From Paracidovorax wautersii (lineage in GTDB: Bacteria > Pseudomonadota > Gammaproteobacteria > Burkholderiales > Burkholderiaceae_C): DNA of 64,000 bases. The notes below the pieces were generated by a model. The model had not been told where the DNA came from. It searched no databases and saw only the letters and a program-made list of their open reading frames with translations. This document shows, piece after piece, positions 1 to 8,192 of the stretch. Both the position numbers and the translations under genes were made by a program. How positions within the stretch are numbered: position 1 is the stretch's first letter; every line of letters starts with the position of its first letter. The stretch is taken from NCBI RefSeq assembly GCF_900113035.1, contig NZ_FONX01000004.1, positions 180,727 through 244,726 on the forward strand, written 5' to 3'.

Positions 1-257
1 CCGCGCCAACCTGATTTTTTGAGGGCCTGCTCCAGCACGCTTATCCCGTGCAGGTCAGGCTCGCTCCACTTGCGCCAGTACGCATACACGTTCTGCCACT
101 TGGGAAACTCCGGCGGGAGAAACCTCCACTGACAGCCTGTGCGCAGTAGGTAGAGCACCGCGCAGAACACCTCGTAGAGATCCAGCTCTATGGGCTTGGT
201 ACTGCGCCGAACGCTGCGCAACAAGGGCTCGATCTCGGCGAACTTCTCTCTGCTCAT
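1..257 (-). CDS. IS5-family transposase, N-terminal part (cut by window edge)
   Basis: Reading the minus strand from an ATG at 257 gives 85 uninterrupted codons up to the window edge, starting MSREKFAEIEPLL. The stretch contains LRTGCQWRFLPPEFPKW and VYAYWRKW, the pattern of the N-terminal DUF4096 domain of IS5-family transposases (orfA in two-frame members). The catalytic DDE domain would lie left of the window, so I cannot tell whether the element is intact. It is the outermost gene of an insertion sequence whose right end falls about 45 bp upstream of this start, directly against a truncated ATPase gene. Confidence 0.85.
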   Translation of the reverse strand, partial: MSREKFAEIEPLLRSVRRSTKPIELDLYEVFCAVLYLLRTGCQWRFLPPEFPKWQNVYAYWRKWSEPDLHGISVLEQALKKSGWR

Positions 258-301
258 GTCGCTTGGGTAGGGCTTTCTTTTCACCAAGCAATTGTCGGCT
301 C
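1..301 (-). mobile_element. Right end of an IS5-family insertion sequence
   Basis: The transposase start at 257 is preceded by about 44 bp with no gene. Homology to the neighbouring ATPase begins at about 305, so the end of the element must lie close to 301. The outermost bases read GAGCCGACAATTGC into the element on the minus strand, which is plausible as a terminal inverted repeat. The TGA at 302-304 would be one copy of a 3-bp TNA target duplication as made by the IS1031 subgroup. The other end is outside the window, so boundary and duplication are inferences. Confidence 0.6.
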
Positions 302-376
302 TGAAAAGATCGTAAACAGGCTCTGAGGGCCCCCCAAAGTCTCAATGCCATTGACTCCCAGCAGAGCCTTACCTTC

Positions 377-2722
377 GTGGCGGATGGGCTCACCGTTGTC
401 TATGGATATAACGGCGTCGGAAAGTCCGGCTACACGCGAGCTCTCAAGAAAGCATGTCGGGCCCGGAACGTTGAGGAAATTCTTCCCAACGTGTACGTGC
501 AGGGCCAAGCGGATGCCACAGCGAGCGCAACTATCGACTGGCTGGAAGGCGGCGCGGAAAAGTCCGACGGCTGGGCGGCGAACAAGGCGTCGCCGCCAGC
601 GCTGTCTCAAATCTCTGTGTTCGATGCGCATTGCGCGCGGGTGTTCGTCGATAGCCAAGCCAAGGTGCTGTTCGTCCCAGGCGGCCTTGAGGTGATGCAT
701 GGTCTGGCCGAGGCGATGAAGACCATCCAAGACCAACTCGAGCTGGAGCGGGCGGCAGGCCGCTTTGACCTCAATCAGCTGGCAACCTTGGCTGGGGAAC
801 ACGTGGTGGGCCGCGAGATTGCCAAGCTCAGTCGGCAGAGCAAGCCCCAGGAGTTTGAGGCATTGGCGAAGCTCTCTGAGCAAGAGGCGCTTGAGCTGGC
901 GGCCCTGCGCAAGCTGTTCAGTGACCAGGACCCAGCCAAGCAGGCGGCCAGTATCCGGCGCTTGATCACGCGCATGTCCACTCTGACAGGCGAGCTCATC
1001 GAACGCACGGCCCCTCTGCAGGACGATGCCATCGAACAGCTGAGGCAGGCCCTTGTTGCTCTAATCGCCGCCGAAGCTGCCTCGAAGTTGGCCGCCGAGA
1101 AATTGCAGGCTGACGGAGCAAAAGTCGCAGGAACCGGCTCGGAGCCCTGGGAAGTATTGCTGCGCAGTGCGATGGACTTTGTAGCCAAAGCAGCGTACCC
1201 CGGCAGTCCGTTCCCAGGGCCGGAAGACGGTGCCCACTGCGTTCTCTGTCAGCAGCCACTGAGTGACGAGGCTGCTGCGCGGTTGAAGTCTTTCGTCGAG
1301 TTTCTTGAGAACGACGCCCAACGGAAGTTCAAAGAACAGCGCGAAACGGCTGGGCGGCTGTATTTGGCCATCAAGACGCTGAACTTCGGAACCTTCCCAT
1401 CGGACACAGCGCTGCTAGAGGAACTCGCTGAGGCGCAGCCGGACCTCGTGGCTGGGCTGAAAGCATTCGCGCAGGCGCTGCAGGCCCGCAAGACCCGGGT
1501 AGAGGCGATGGCGCCTGAGCGCAGGCTCGAGCCGCTTGAAGCGCTGCCGGAGGCACCGTTCGCCGCAATAGAGGCGTGGGTCAATGCGAGAGCCACAGAG
1601 GCGAACACGCTCGAGAAAGCGATGACCCCCGAGGAGCGCGCGGCCAAGCTCAAGCTCCTCGCTGACTTGGACGCCAGGGAGCGGCTCGGCCCATTGCTGC
1701 AAAAGGTCTCCGAGGCCATCGTATGGCACAGGCGTGAACATGCATTTGGTGAGGCCATCAAGAGCTGCGGAACTACCGCGGTGACGCGCAAGACGACCGA
1801 CCTCTACGACGCCCACGTCACCGAAGAGCTGAGGACTGCGTTCGTGAAGGAACTGGAGGCGTTAGGCATCCGTGGCCAGCCCGTCACGTTGGAGATGACT
1901 GGTCAAAAGGGCGCTCGGGTGCAACAGCTCAAGCTCGGAACCATGCCTCGTTTCGCGAAGGCCAAGTTGTCTTCCATCCTCAGTGAGGGCGAGCAACGCG
2001 TCGTGGCCCTGGCCCTCTTCCTCGCAGAGATTGGCATTGAACCGGGACGCTCGGGCATCATCTTCGACGACCCTGTCTCGTCTCTCGACCACATGCGACG
2101 TGAGCGAATTGCCAGGCGGTTGGTGCTCGAGGCAAAGAAGCGCCAGGTCATCGTCTTCACGCATGACCTCGCCTTCGCGCTGGCGCTCACGGATTTTGCC
2201 GAGGACCAGGGCGTGAAGTTCGCGCACCGCCACTTGGCGGCGACGACGAAGCGCAAGGGCTTGTCTTCAGACGACTTGCCGTTCGAAGGCAAGAAGCTCA
2301 AGAACCGTGTCGGCGACCTTCGTGCAATGGCGACAAACGCCAAGAAACTCTTGGAGACGGATGGGAATGTCGAGGGCTACAACGACTTGGTCCGCAACGG
2401 CTATCGTCGGTTGCGCGACACCTGGGAGCAGTTAGTCGAGGACGTGCTTCTGCAGAGCACGGTCCGACGCTATCGGGTCTCTGTGGAGACGACGCGGCTT
2501 AAGTCAGTGTCGGTGGACGACACCGATGCCAGCGCCGTCTACAACGGGATGACGCGCTGCTCGAAGTTCACCCATGAAGGCGGTGCAGAAGCACCCCCGG
2601 CGCTACCTGAGCCTGCCGAATTCGCCGCTGACGTCGAAGAGCTTGCCGCCTATGCCAAGACGGTGGAAGACCGAGCGAAAGCGACCGAGGCGCGGCGCAA
2701 GCTGGCAGGCCTCGGGGCCTAG
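377..2722 (+). CDS. SMC/Rad50-like AAA ATPase (AAA_13 type) with zinc-hook motif, 5' end lost to IS
   Basis: ABC-type ATPase with a long coiled coil, the architecture of PrrC/RloC-like defence ATPases. It has a Walker A (GYNGVGKSGYT) about 12 residues from the GTG at 377, a coiled-coil middle interrupted by a zinc-hook-like CVLC (Cys288, Cys291), an ABC signature (SEGEQRVVALALF), a Walker B (IIFDDPVSSLDH) and an H-loop (VFTHD). The C-terminus after the ATPase holds an R-x5-H (Arg727 to His733, RCSKFTH) that could be a HEPN-type RNase motif. The reading frame stays homologous back to 305 (NAIDSQQSLTFVADG), where a TGA and the IS boundary stop it. The normal first strand and start codon are therefore missing and the gene may be non-functional. 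It overlaps the convergent DUF4935 gene by 4 bp. Confidence 0.8.
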   Translation: MADGLTVVYGYNGVGKSGYTRALKKACRARNVEEILPNVYVQGQADATASATIDWLEGGAEKSDGWAANKASPPALSQISVFDAHCARVFVDSQAKVLFVPGGLEVMHGLAEAMKTIQDQLELERAAGRFDLNQLATLAGEHVVGREIAKLSRQSKPQEFEALAKLSEQEALELAALRKLFSDQDPAKQAASIRRLITRMSTLTGELIERTAPLQDDAIEQLRQALVALIAAEAASKLAAEKLQADGAKVAGTGSEPWEVLLRSAMDFVAKAAYPGSPFPGPEDGAHCVLCQQPLSDEAAARLKSFVEFLENDAQRKFKEQRETAGRLYLAIKTLNFGTFPSDTALLEELAEAQPDLVAGLKAFAQALQARKTRVEAMAPERRLEPLEALPEAPFAAIEAWVNARATEANTLEKAMTPEERAAKLKLLADLDARERLGPLLQKVSEAIVWHRREHAFGEAIKSCGTTAVTRKTTDLYDAHVTEELRTAFVKELEALGIRGQPVTLEMTGQKGARVQQLKLGTMPRFAKAKLSSILSEGEQRVVALALFLAEIGIEPGRSGIIFDDPVSSLDHMRRERIARRLVLEAKKRQVIVFTHDLAFALALTDFAEDQGVKFAHRHLAATTKRKGLSSDDLPFEGKKLKNRVGDLRAMATNAKKLLETDGNVEGYNDLVRNGYRRLRDTWEQLVEDVLLQSTVRRYRVSVETTRLKSVSVDDTDASAVYNGMTRCSKFTHEGGAEAPPALPEPAEFAADVEELAAYAKTVEDRAKATEARRKLAGLGA

Positions 2723-3852
2723 TACTTCTCGAACGTCGGGTCCTCGTCGGAGTAGTCAGGCTGAACGTGGCCGAAGTCGAGCTTGTGCATTCTTCGCACG
2801 AGTTCTATGGCAATCGCGTTCAGCTCATCTCCGCCGGGCTCCTCGAAGGTGATGAGAGCTTCGAAGTCCACGATCTTGTTCTCAGAAACGACACAGCCGC
2901 CTAGGTTGACGCCATCCATGACGAAGTCAAACGTCGCCTCGACGGAAGCGATTACCTCGAACTCTCCGATGACGGTCAGGGCGCCGTTGGAGTAGTCGAT
3001 TGCTCGTAGCGAACCCAGCACAGCGTCATTGACGAACTTGACCTCCGTGACGTCCACTTGAAGGTCGATTTCGTAGTCAAACATAGCCGATGCATCCTCG
3101 ACCCACATAGTGCTGTTGAGCAGACTTGCAAGCTCACGCAGCCCGTCCCAAGACTCCGCCTTGGCTTCCAACAGGGCCGTTACATGCTCTACCAGCCGGG
3201 TTCGAGTGGCGTCTCGCTTCTGAAAGAGCGCCAATGCTTCATCCAGTGCCGCAACACAGGACAGGTGCTTAGATGCTTCGGCGAACGCCTGCCAGCCTCT
3301 GTCGTTGCTGACGAGCAAGATAGGCTTGTTGTGTTCCTCGGCCCAGCTCTCAAGGGCTATCAGCGCCACTGCGTCTGGGAACTCGTGCTTCTTATCGCCC
3401 GAACTTTCGAACGGCAAGGATGGCTGAAAGTAGCGCTTCATGAGGTCGGCGATGCCCACGCGACCGCTGGCATTGACAACTTCACCACCGCAGCGCGACA
3501 GGAAGGCATCAAGCCTTACTGCAGTCACGACCTCAGCAGTCTCGGTGCCGAGAATGCCGCTCGGCGTTGGCGCGCGGGCGGCAGCAGGCCAATGGTCGCG
3601 GACGTCCTCGAGCGCACCTTTCAGCTTGCTCTTCGCTTTAACCGCCTCGGTGACCATATGGGCTAGCACTTCGTGCTGAACAACATCCGACATCACCACG
3701 ACGCCGGGGGTGCCGCTGAACTGCTCTAAGTGCCGAAGCTGCCCTGACTCCAAGCGGAAACCGTGCTGTTGGTAGATGCAGGTATCCACCGAGATGGCGA
3801 CTTTCAATGTCGTCCCTTCGAGGATGTAGCGCTCAATTTCTGCTTTGTTCAT
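2719..3852 (-). CDS. PIN-like domain protein (DUF4935)
   Basis: 377 residues. The N-terminal third carries spaced acidic residues of a PIN-type nuclease fold: Asp23 in SVDTC, Glu in VVQHEVLAHM, Asp in EFPDAVALIALESW and Asp in LLVSNDRGW. This is the pattern of the DUF4935 subgroup of PIN proteins. The C-terminal half is unrecognised. I chose the ATG at 3852 (MNKAEIERYIL) rather than the longer frame because the PIN fold starts immediately after it. PIN domains are usually metal-dependent RNases, often toxins or defence effectors. Here the gene is tail-to-tail with an IS-truncated SMC-like ATPase, so a joint defence role is possible but unproven. Confidence 0.75.
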   Translation of the reverse strand: MNKAEIERYILEGTTLKVAISVDTCIYQQHGFRLESGQLRHLEQFSGTPGVVVMSDVVQHEVLAHMVTEAVKAKSKLKGALEDVRDHWPAAARAPTPSGILGTETAEVVTAVRLDAFLSRCGGEVVNASGRVGIADLMKRYFQPSLPFESSGDKKHEFPDAVALIALESWAEEHNKPILLVSNDRGWQAFAEASKHLSCVAALDEALALFQKRDATRTRLVEHVTALLEAKAESWDGLRELASLLNSTMWVEDASAMFDYEIDLQVDVTEVKFVNDAVLGSLRAIDYSNGALTVIGEFEVIASVEATFDFVMDGVNLGGCVVSENKIVDFEALITFEEPGGDELNAIAIELVRRMHKLDFGHVQPDYSDEDPTFEKY

Positions 3853-4089
3853 CAGCCGCAGGTATGTAAAGGGGACAAGAGCCGAGGATGCCTTTAGTCT
3901 GCCGGCGGTACTCACTGGTTGGCGCGACCACCTCGTCATACGGCGGCACGGGGCAGCTACCTTATATATCCCATCAGCGCCTCCGACTGACCGCGCAGGG
4001 CCGAGAGCGCCTGTTCGTCTGAACTACGACCGGTCATTCGTAGCCAAGCCGCATGCACCAGATAGCGAGCCCCCGGTCTGGAGGCTTAA

Positions 4090-4357
4090 GAACGTGTTCA
4101 CGATCTCGCAGGGGATCGCGTTGGAGCGCAATCGGGATGAGTGGATGCCTCGGATGCGCCGCATGGACTCATGTCCATGCAAGCAGCCGGGGCCTCTAAT
4201 CGCCCGATTTCGCTCCAACCCGAAGGGCAGCGGTGTGGGCGGGCGGTCTGCGGCGTTGCGGCGCTTGTGGATAGCCGTGCTATCCACTGCGCACCGCGCC
4301 TTGCATCCCATCCCGCCCACACCGCTGCGCGCCCCCCGGGAGATCGTGAACACGTTC
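4090..4357. mobile_element. 268-bp MITE-like element, copy 1
   Basis: Terminal inverted repeats GAACGTGTTCACGATCTC (4090-4107) and its exact complement (4340-4357) bound a 268-bp sequence flanked by TAA on both sides (4087-4089, 4358-4360), a 3-bp TNA target duplication. Inside are two long hairpins. The first pairs 4120-4136 with 4203-4219 and 4161-4168 with 4173-4180. The second pairs 4227-4243 with 4312-4328 and 4267-4275 with 4279-4287. No transposase gene fits, so it would need one supplied in trans, probably of the IS5 family. An almost identical copy of the same length sits at 25677-25944. Open frames reading through it are artefacts. Confidence 0.85.
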
Positions 4358-4385
4358 TAAGCCGCCGCAGGCGGCAGAAAAGACC

Positions 4386-4667
4386 CTACCGCCAGCCGCG
4401 CAAAAGCACCCACTGCGTGCTGGCGCAGCCCAGCACCAGGGCGGCGTAGGTGAGCATCTTGCCGTCGCGCCCCAGCCACACCAGGCCGACGACGATGAGG
4501 GCGCAGCCCACTACGAAGTTGATAGCTACCTGCGCAAGCACACCGCGGGCTGCGGCGCGTTTTCGCATGAAGAGCTTGCAGCCCAGCACGAGCAGCACCG
4601 CCACGGCGAGGGCGGGCAGGAGCAGGTTGAAGAGGTGGTTGGCGGCGGACAAGGGGTCCATAAACAT
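4386..4667 (-). CDS. Small integral membrane protein, unknown function
   Basis: About 93 residues from the ATG at 4667 (MFMDPLSAANHLF); a second ATG at 4661 is equally possible. Two or three hydrophobic segments are visible (LLLPALAVAVLLVLGCKLF, then FVVGCALIVVGLVW, then a weaker one near the C-terminus) with a basic MRKRAAAR between the first two. I do not recognise a family. It is transcribed divergently from hemA across a gap of about 65 bp, and the 268-bp element lies 28 bp beyond its stop. No convincing ribosome binding site precedes either start. Confidence 0.55.
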   Translation of the reverse strand: MFMDPLSAANHLFNLLLPALAVAVLLVLGCKLFMRKRAAARGVLAQVAINFVVGCALIVVGLVWLGRDGKMLTYAALVLGCASTQWVLLRGWR

Positions 4668-4719
4668 GACGCAGATCAAGGCTTGCGCGGGTCGCTCTGC
4701 CCTGGAATGCAACAAATTT

Positions 4720-4725
4720 TATAAT
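4720..4725 (+). promoter_or_regulatory. Perfect -10 hexamer just upstream of hemA
   Basis: TATAAT lies in an AT-rich patch (AACAAATTTTATAATGC) that stands out from the GC-rich surroundings. It ends 8 bp before the hemA ATG at 4734, so a transcript from it would start about at the start codon. No clear -35 is present at 16-18 bp. Confidence 0.5.
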
Positions 4726-4733
4726 GCAGGCTT

Positions 4734-6050
4734 ATGGCAGTCTGGGCCCTGGGCATCAACCACACGACCGCGCCGCTCGATCTGCGCGGTCGTTTTGCGT
4801 TCGCGCTCGATCAGATCGCGCCCACGCTGCAGGGCCTGCGCCAGTCGCTGGGCGGCTCGCAGCGGCATCCGCAGATCGAGACGGCCATCATCTCCACCTG
4901 CAACCGCACCGAGATCTACTGCGCCGGCCAGCAGGCCGCCGTGGACCACACGCTGGGCTGGCTGGCCCAGAGCGGCGGCGTGAGCCCCGCGCTGCTGCGC
5001 TCGCACTCCTACACGCTCGAAGACGGCCTGGTCGCGCGCCATGCCTTCCGCGTGGCGAGCGGGCTCGATTCGATGGTGCTGGGCGAAGCGCAGATCCTCG
5101 GCCAGATGAAGGACGCGGTGCGCGCCGCTGAAACCGCCGGCGCCCTGGGCACCACGCTCAACCAGTTGTTCCAGCGCAGCTTCGCCGTGGCGAAGGAAGT
5201 GCGCACCAGCACCGAGATCGGCGCGCACAGCATCAGCATGGCGGCAGCCGCCGTGCGGCTGGCCAGCCAGCTGTTCGAAGACCTCTCGGACATCCGCGTG
5301 CTCTTCGTGGGCGCGGGCGAGATGATCGAGCTGGCAGCCACCCACTTCGCGGCGCGCAACCCCAAGGCCATCGCCATCGCCAACCGCACGCTGGAGCGTG
5401 GCGAAAAGCTCGCCACCCGTTTCGGCGGCGAAGTGATGCGCCTGGCCGACCTGCCCGAGCGGCTGCACGAATTCGACGCCGTCATCAGCTGCACGGCCAG
5501 CAGCCTGCCCATCATCGGCCTGGGTGCCGTGGAGCGGGCGCTGAAGAAACGCCGCCACCGCCCCATGTTCATGGTCGATCTGGCCGTGCCGCGCGACATC
5601 GAGCCCGAGGTGAAGGCGCTGCAGGACATCTACCTCTACACGGTGGACGACCTGGCCACCGTGGTGCAGACCGCCCAGGCCAGCCGCCAGGCCGCCGTGG
5701 CACAGGCAGAGGCCATCATCGACGCGGGCGTGCAGAGCTTCATGCACTGGATGGACCTGCGCAGCCCCGCCGCGGGCGCGGCCTCCGGCGCCGCCGTGGT
5801 GCCGCTGATCCAGCAGCTCAACGCCCAGGCCGACGAGTGGCGCGCCGCCGAGATCGCCCGCGCCAAGAAGCTGCTGGCCAAGGGCGAAGACCTGGACGCG
5901 GTGCTGGAGGCGCTCTCGCGCGGCCTCACGCAGAAGATGCTGCACGGCACCATGGCCGAGCTGCGCGCCGGCGATGCCGAAGCGCGCGCCCAGACGGCGC
6001 AGACCGTCTCGCGCCTCTTCCTGCGCTCGCAGACCAAGAGCAGCCTGTAG
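4734..6050 (+). CDS. hemA: Glutamyl-tRNA reductase
   Basis: 438 residues, the usual length for HemA. It reduces glutamyl-tRNA(Glu) to glutamate-1-semialdehyde with NADPH, the committed step of tetrapyrrole synthesis by the C5 pathway. The N-terminus ([16 protein letters not shown]) and the catalytic Cys56 in STCNRTEIY are intact. A Rossmann NADPH domain follows ([17 protein letters not shown]), then an Ala/Gln-rich helical dimerisation domain. The start is fixed by the conserved N-terminus. It has only a weak GCAGG upstream, and a perfect -10 hexamer sits 8 bp before it. prfA follows 145 bp downstream on the same strand, as in many proteobacteria. Confidence 0.97.
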   Translation: MAVWALGINHTTAPLDLRGRFAFALDQIAPTLQGLRQSLGGSQRHPQIETAIISTCNRTEIYCAGQQAAVDHTLGWLAQSGGVSPALLRSHSYTLEDGLVARHAFRVASGLDSMVLGEAQILGQMKDAVRAAETAGALGTTLNQLFQRSFAVAKEVRTSTEIGAHSISMAAAAVRLASQLFEDLSDIRVLFVGAGEMIELAATHFAARNPKAIAIANRTLERGEKLATRFGGEVMRLADLPERLHEFDAVISCTASSLPIIGLGAVERALKKRRHRPMFMVDLAVPRDIEPEVKALQDIYLYTVDDLATVVQTAQASRQAAVAQAEAIIDAGVQSFMHWMDLRSPAAGAASGAAVVPLIQQLNAQADEWRAAEIARAKKLLAKGEDLDAVLEALSRGLTQKMLHGTMAELRAGDAEARAQTAQTVSRLFLRSQTKSSL

Positions 6051-6129
6051 CGGCGCTCTCTCGCCGCGGCCCGCAGCGCAGCACGCGCCTGCCGGCGCTG
6101 CAGGATTTTTCAAGCCGAATCGGCCTCTG

Positions 6130-6170
6130 GCGCTTGCTGCACAAGCGCTACCCGCTACGAAATACGTAGC
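6130..6170. repeat. Intergenic palindromic repeat between hemA and prfA
   Basis: Two adjacent hairpins: GCGCTTG (6130-6136) with CAAGCGC (6142-6148), and GCTACG (6154-6159) with CGTAGC (6165-6170). It belongs to the dispersed family that pairs an AGCGCTTG motif with a GCTAT-type palindrome; here the core reads GCTACG instead of GCTAT. Confidence 0.55.
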
Positions 6171-6195
6171 AAACCCCTTCTTCCTTCCACGTCCG

Positions 6196-7299
6196 ATGAA
6201 ACCCTTCCTCAGAAGCCAGCTGGAGCGCTATGCCCAGCGCCTCGAAGAACTCGACTTCCTGCTCTCGCGCGAAGACATCATGAGCGACATGGCGCAGTAC
6301 CGCACCATCTCGCGCGAGCATGCCGAGGTGACGCAGATCGCCGGCCGCTACGCCCGCTACCGCCAGCGCGAGGCCGATCTGGCCGGCGCCCGCGAGATGC
6401 TGGCCGACCCCGACATGGCCGAGATGGCACAGGAAGAAGTCACCACCGCCGAGGCCGAGCTGGTGCAGCTCGAAGACGAGCTGCAGCGCCTGCTGCTGCC
6501 CAAGGACCCCGACGACGCGCGCAATGCCTTCCTCGAAATCCGCGCCGGCACGGGCGGCGACGAATCGGCCCTGTTCGCGGCCGACCTGGCGCGCATGTAC
6601 ACGCGCTACGCCGCCACCCAGGGCTGGAAGATCGAGATCATGAGCGCCAACGAAAACGAGATCGGCGGCTACAAGGAAGTGGTGCTGCGCGTGGAGGCCG
6701 GGGCTGGTGACGGCCCCTCCGGGTCCGGTGCCTACGGCGCGCTGCGCTTCGAATCCGGCGGCCACCGCGTGCAGCGCGTGCCCGCCACCGAAACGCAGGG
6801 CCGCATCCACACCAGCGCCTGCACCGTGGCCGTGATGCCCGAGCCCGACGAGCACCAGGCCATCACGCTGAACCCGGCCGACCTGCGCATCGACACCTTC
6901 CGCGCCAGCGGCGCGGGCGGCCAGCACATCAACAAGACCGACTCGGCCGTGCGCGTGGTCCACCTGCCCACCGGCATCGTGGCCGAATGCCAGGACGGGC
7001 GCAGCCAGCACAGCAACAAGGCCAAGGCGCTGCAGGTGCTGCAGGCGCGCATCCAGGAAAAGGAACGCAGCGAGCGCGCTGCCAAGGAGGCCGCGCTGCG
7101 CAAGGGCCTGATCGGCTCGGGCGACCGCAGCGACCGCATCCGCACCTACAACTTCCCGCAAGGGCGGCTGACCGACCACCGCATCAACCTCACGCTCTAC
7201 AAGCTGCTGGCCGTGATGGAAGGCGACCTGGGCGACGTGCTGCAGGCGCTGGCCCATGCACGCGAGGCCGAATTGCTGGAAGAGCTGGAACGCACCTGA
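6196..7299 (+). CDS. prfA: Peptide chain release factor 1
   Basis: 367 residues. RF1 terminates translation at UAA and UAG. The codon-reading tripeptide Pro196-Ala-Thr198 ([14 protein letters not shown]) identifies it as RF1, not RF2. The catalytic GGQ is at 241-243 ([15 protein letters not shown]). The start at 6196 ([12 protein letters not shown]) matches the family; the frame stays open further upstream but that part is unlike RF1. It is followed after 13 bp by queF. The methyltransferase gene prmC, which often follows prfA and methylates this GGQ, is not here. Confidence 0.96.
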   Translation: MKPFLRSQLERYAQRLEELDFLLSREDIMSDMAQYRTISREHAEVTQIAGRYARYRQREADLAGAREMLADPDMAEMAQEEVTTAEAELVQLEDELQRLLLPKDPDDARNAFLEIRAGTGGDESALFAADLARMYTRYAATQGWKIEIMSANENEIGGYKEVVLRVEAGAGDGPSGSGAYGALRFESGGHRVQRVPATETQGRIHTSACTVAVMPEPDEHQAITLNPADLRIDTFRASGAGGQHINKTDSAVRVVHLPTGIVAECQDGRSQHSNKAKALQVLQARIQEKERSERAAKEAALRKGLIGSGDRSDRIRTYNFPQGRLTDHRINLTLYKLLAVMEGDLGDVLQALAHAREAELLEELERT

Positions 7300-7312
7300 A
7301 GGGACCGACGCC

Positions 7313-8179
7313 ATGAGCCAACACAACGACAACACCCCCGAACGATCGCAGCTGGGCAAGACTTCGGCCTATGTCGATCAGTACGACCCCTCGCTGCTGT
7401 TCCCCATCCCGCGCGCGCCCAAGCGCGCCGAGATCGGCCTGGACGGCGCAGCTGCCATGCCCTTCTTCGGCGCCGATCTGTGGACGGCCTTCGAACTCTC
7501 GTGGCTGAACGCGCGCGGCAAGCCGCAGGTGGCGCTGGCGCACGTGACCATTCCGTGCGAGACGCCCAACATCATCGAGAGCAAGTCGTTCAAGCTGTAC
7601 CTGAACAGCTTCAACAACAGCCGCTTCGCCGATGCCGCCGAGGTGCAGGCCCGCCTGCGTGCCGACCTGAGCGAAGCCGCCTGGCGCGGCGCCGCCAGCC
7701 CCGCCACCGTGGGCGTGAAGCTGCTGCTGCCCGAGCTGTTCGACCGCGAGCCCGTGCACGAGCTGGACGGCCTGCTGCTGGACCGGCTGGACATCGAATG
7801 CACGCGCTACACGCCCGCGCCCGAGCTGCTGACGGCCGCGCACGGCGAAGCGCCCGTCACCGAAACGCTGGTGAGCCACCTGCTCAAGAGCAACTGCCTG
7901 GTCACCGGCCAGCCCGACTGGGGCAGCGTGCAGATCCGCTACAGCGGCCCGCAGATCGAACAGGCCGGGCTGCTGCAGTACCTGGTGAGCTTCCGCAACC
8001 ACAACGAATTCCACGAGCAGTGCGTGGAGCGCATCTTCATGGACGTGTGGACCCGCTGCCGCCCGATCAAGCTGGCCGTGTATGCGCGCTACACGCGCCG
8101 CGGCGGGCTGGACATCAACCCGCTGCGCACCAGCCATCCGCAGGCGCTGCCGGCCAACGTGCGCACCGCCAGGCAGTAA
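7313..8179 (+). CDS. queF: NADPH-dependent 7-cyano-7-deazaguanine reductase
   Basis: 288 residues, the long two-lobe (YqcD-type) QueF of proteobacteria. It reduces the nitrile preQ0 to the amine preQ1 in queuosine biosynthesis for tRNA. The thioimide-forming Cys195 and the acid Asp202 lie in [11 protein letters not shown] with the family spacing of seven, and the substrate-binding [13 protein letters not shown] is present. The ATG at 7313 has a GAAGGGA ribosome binding site just after the prfA stop, so the two genes are probably co-transcribed. The frame extends upstream into prfA but without family similarity. Confidence 0.95.
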   Translation: MSQHNDNTPERSQLGKTSAYVDQYDPSLLFPIPRAPKRAEIGLDGAAAMPFFGADLWTAFELSWLNARGKPQVALAHVTIPCETPNIIESKSFKLYLNSFNNSRFADAAEVQARLRADLSEAAWRGAASPATVGVKLLLPELFDREPVHELDGLLLDRLDIECTRYTPAPELLTAAHGEAPVTETLVSHLLKSNCLVTGQPDWGSVQIRYSGPQIEQAGLLQYLVSFRNHNEFHEQCVERIFMDVWTRCRPIKLAVYARYTRRGGLDINPLRTSHPQALPANVRTARQ

Positions 8180-8192
8180 CAGCGCGACCTGA

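Noticed and set aside
3845-4360. 171-codon plus-strand frame reading through the first 268-bp element
   Set aside because: It spans the mobile element, has no recognisable domain and no good start; a matching frame appears in the second copy for the same trivial reason.
4360-4380. GCCGCC-GCA-GGCGGC hairpin as a terminator for the small membrane protein gene
   Set aside because: No T-run follows on either strand; it is a GC-rich palindrome only.
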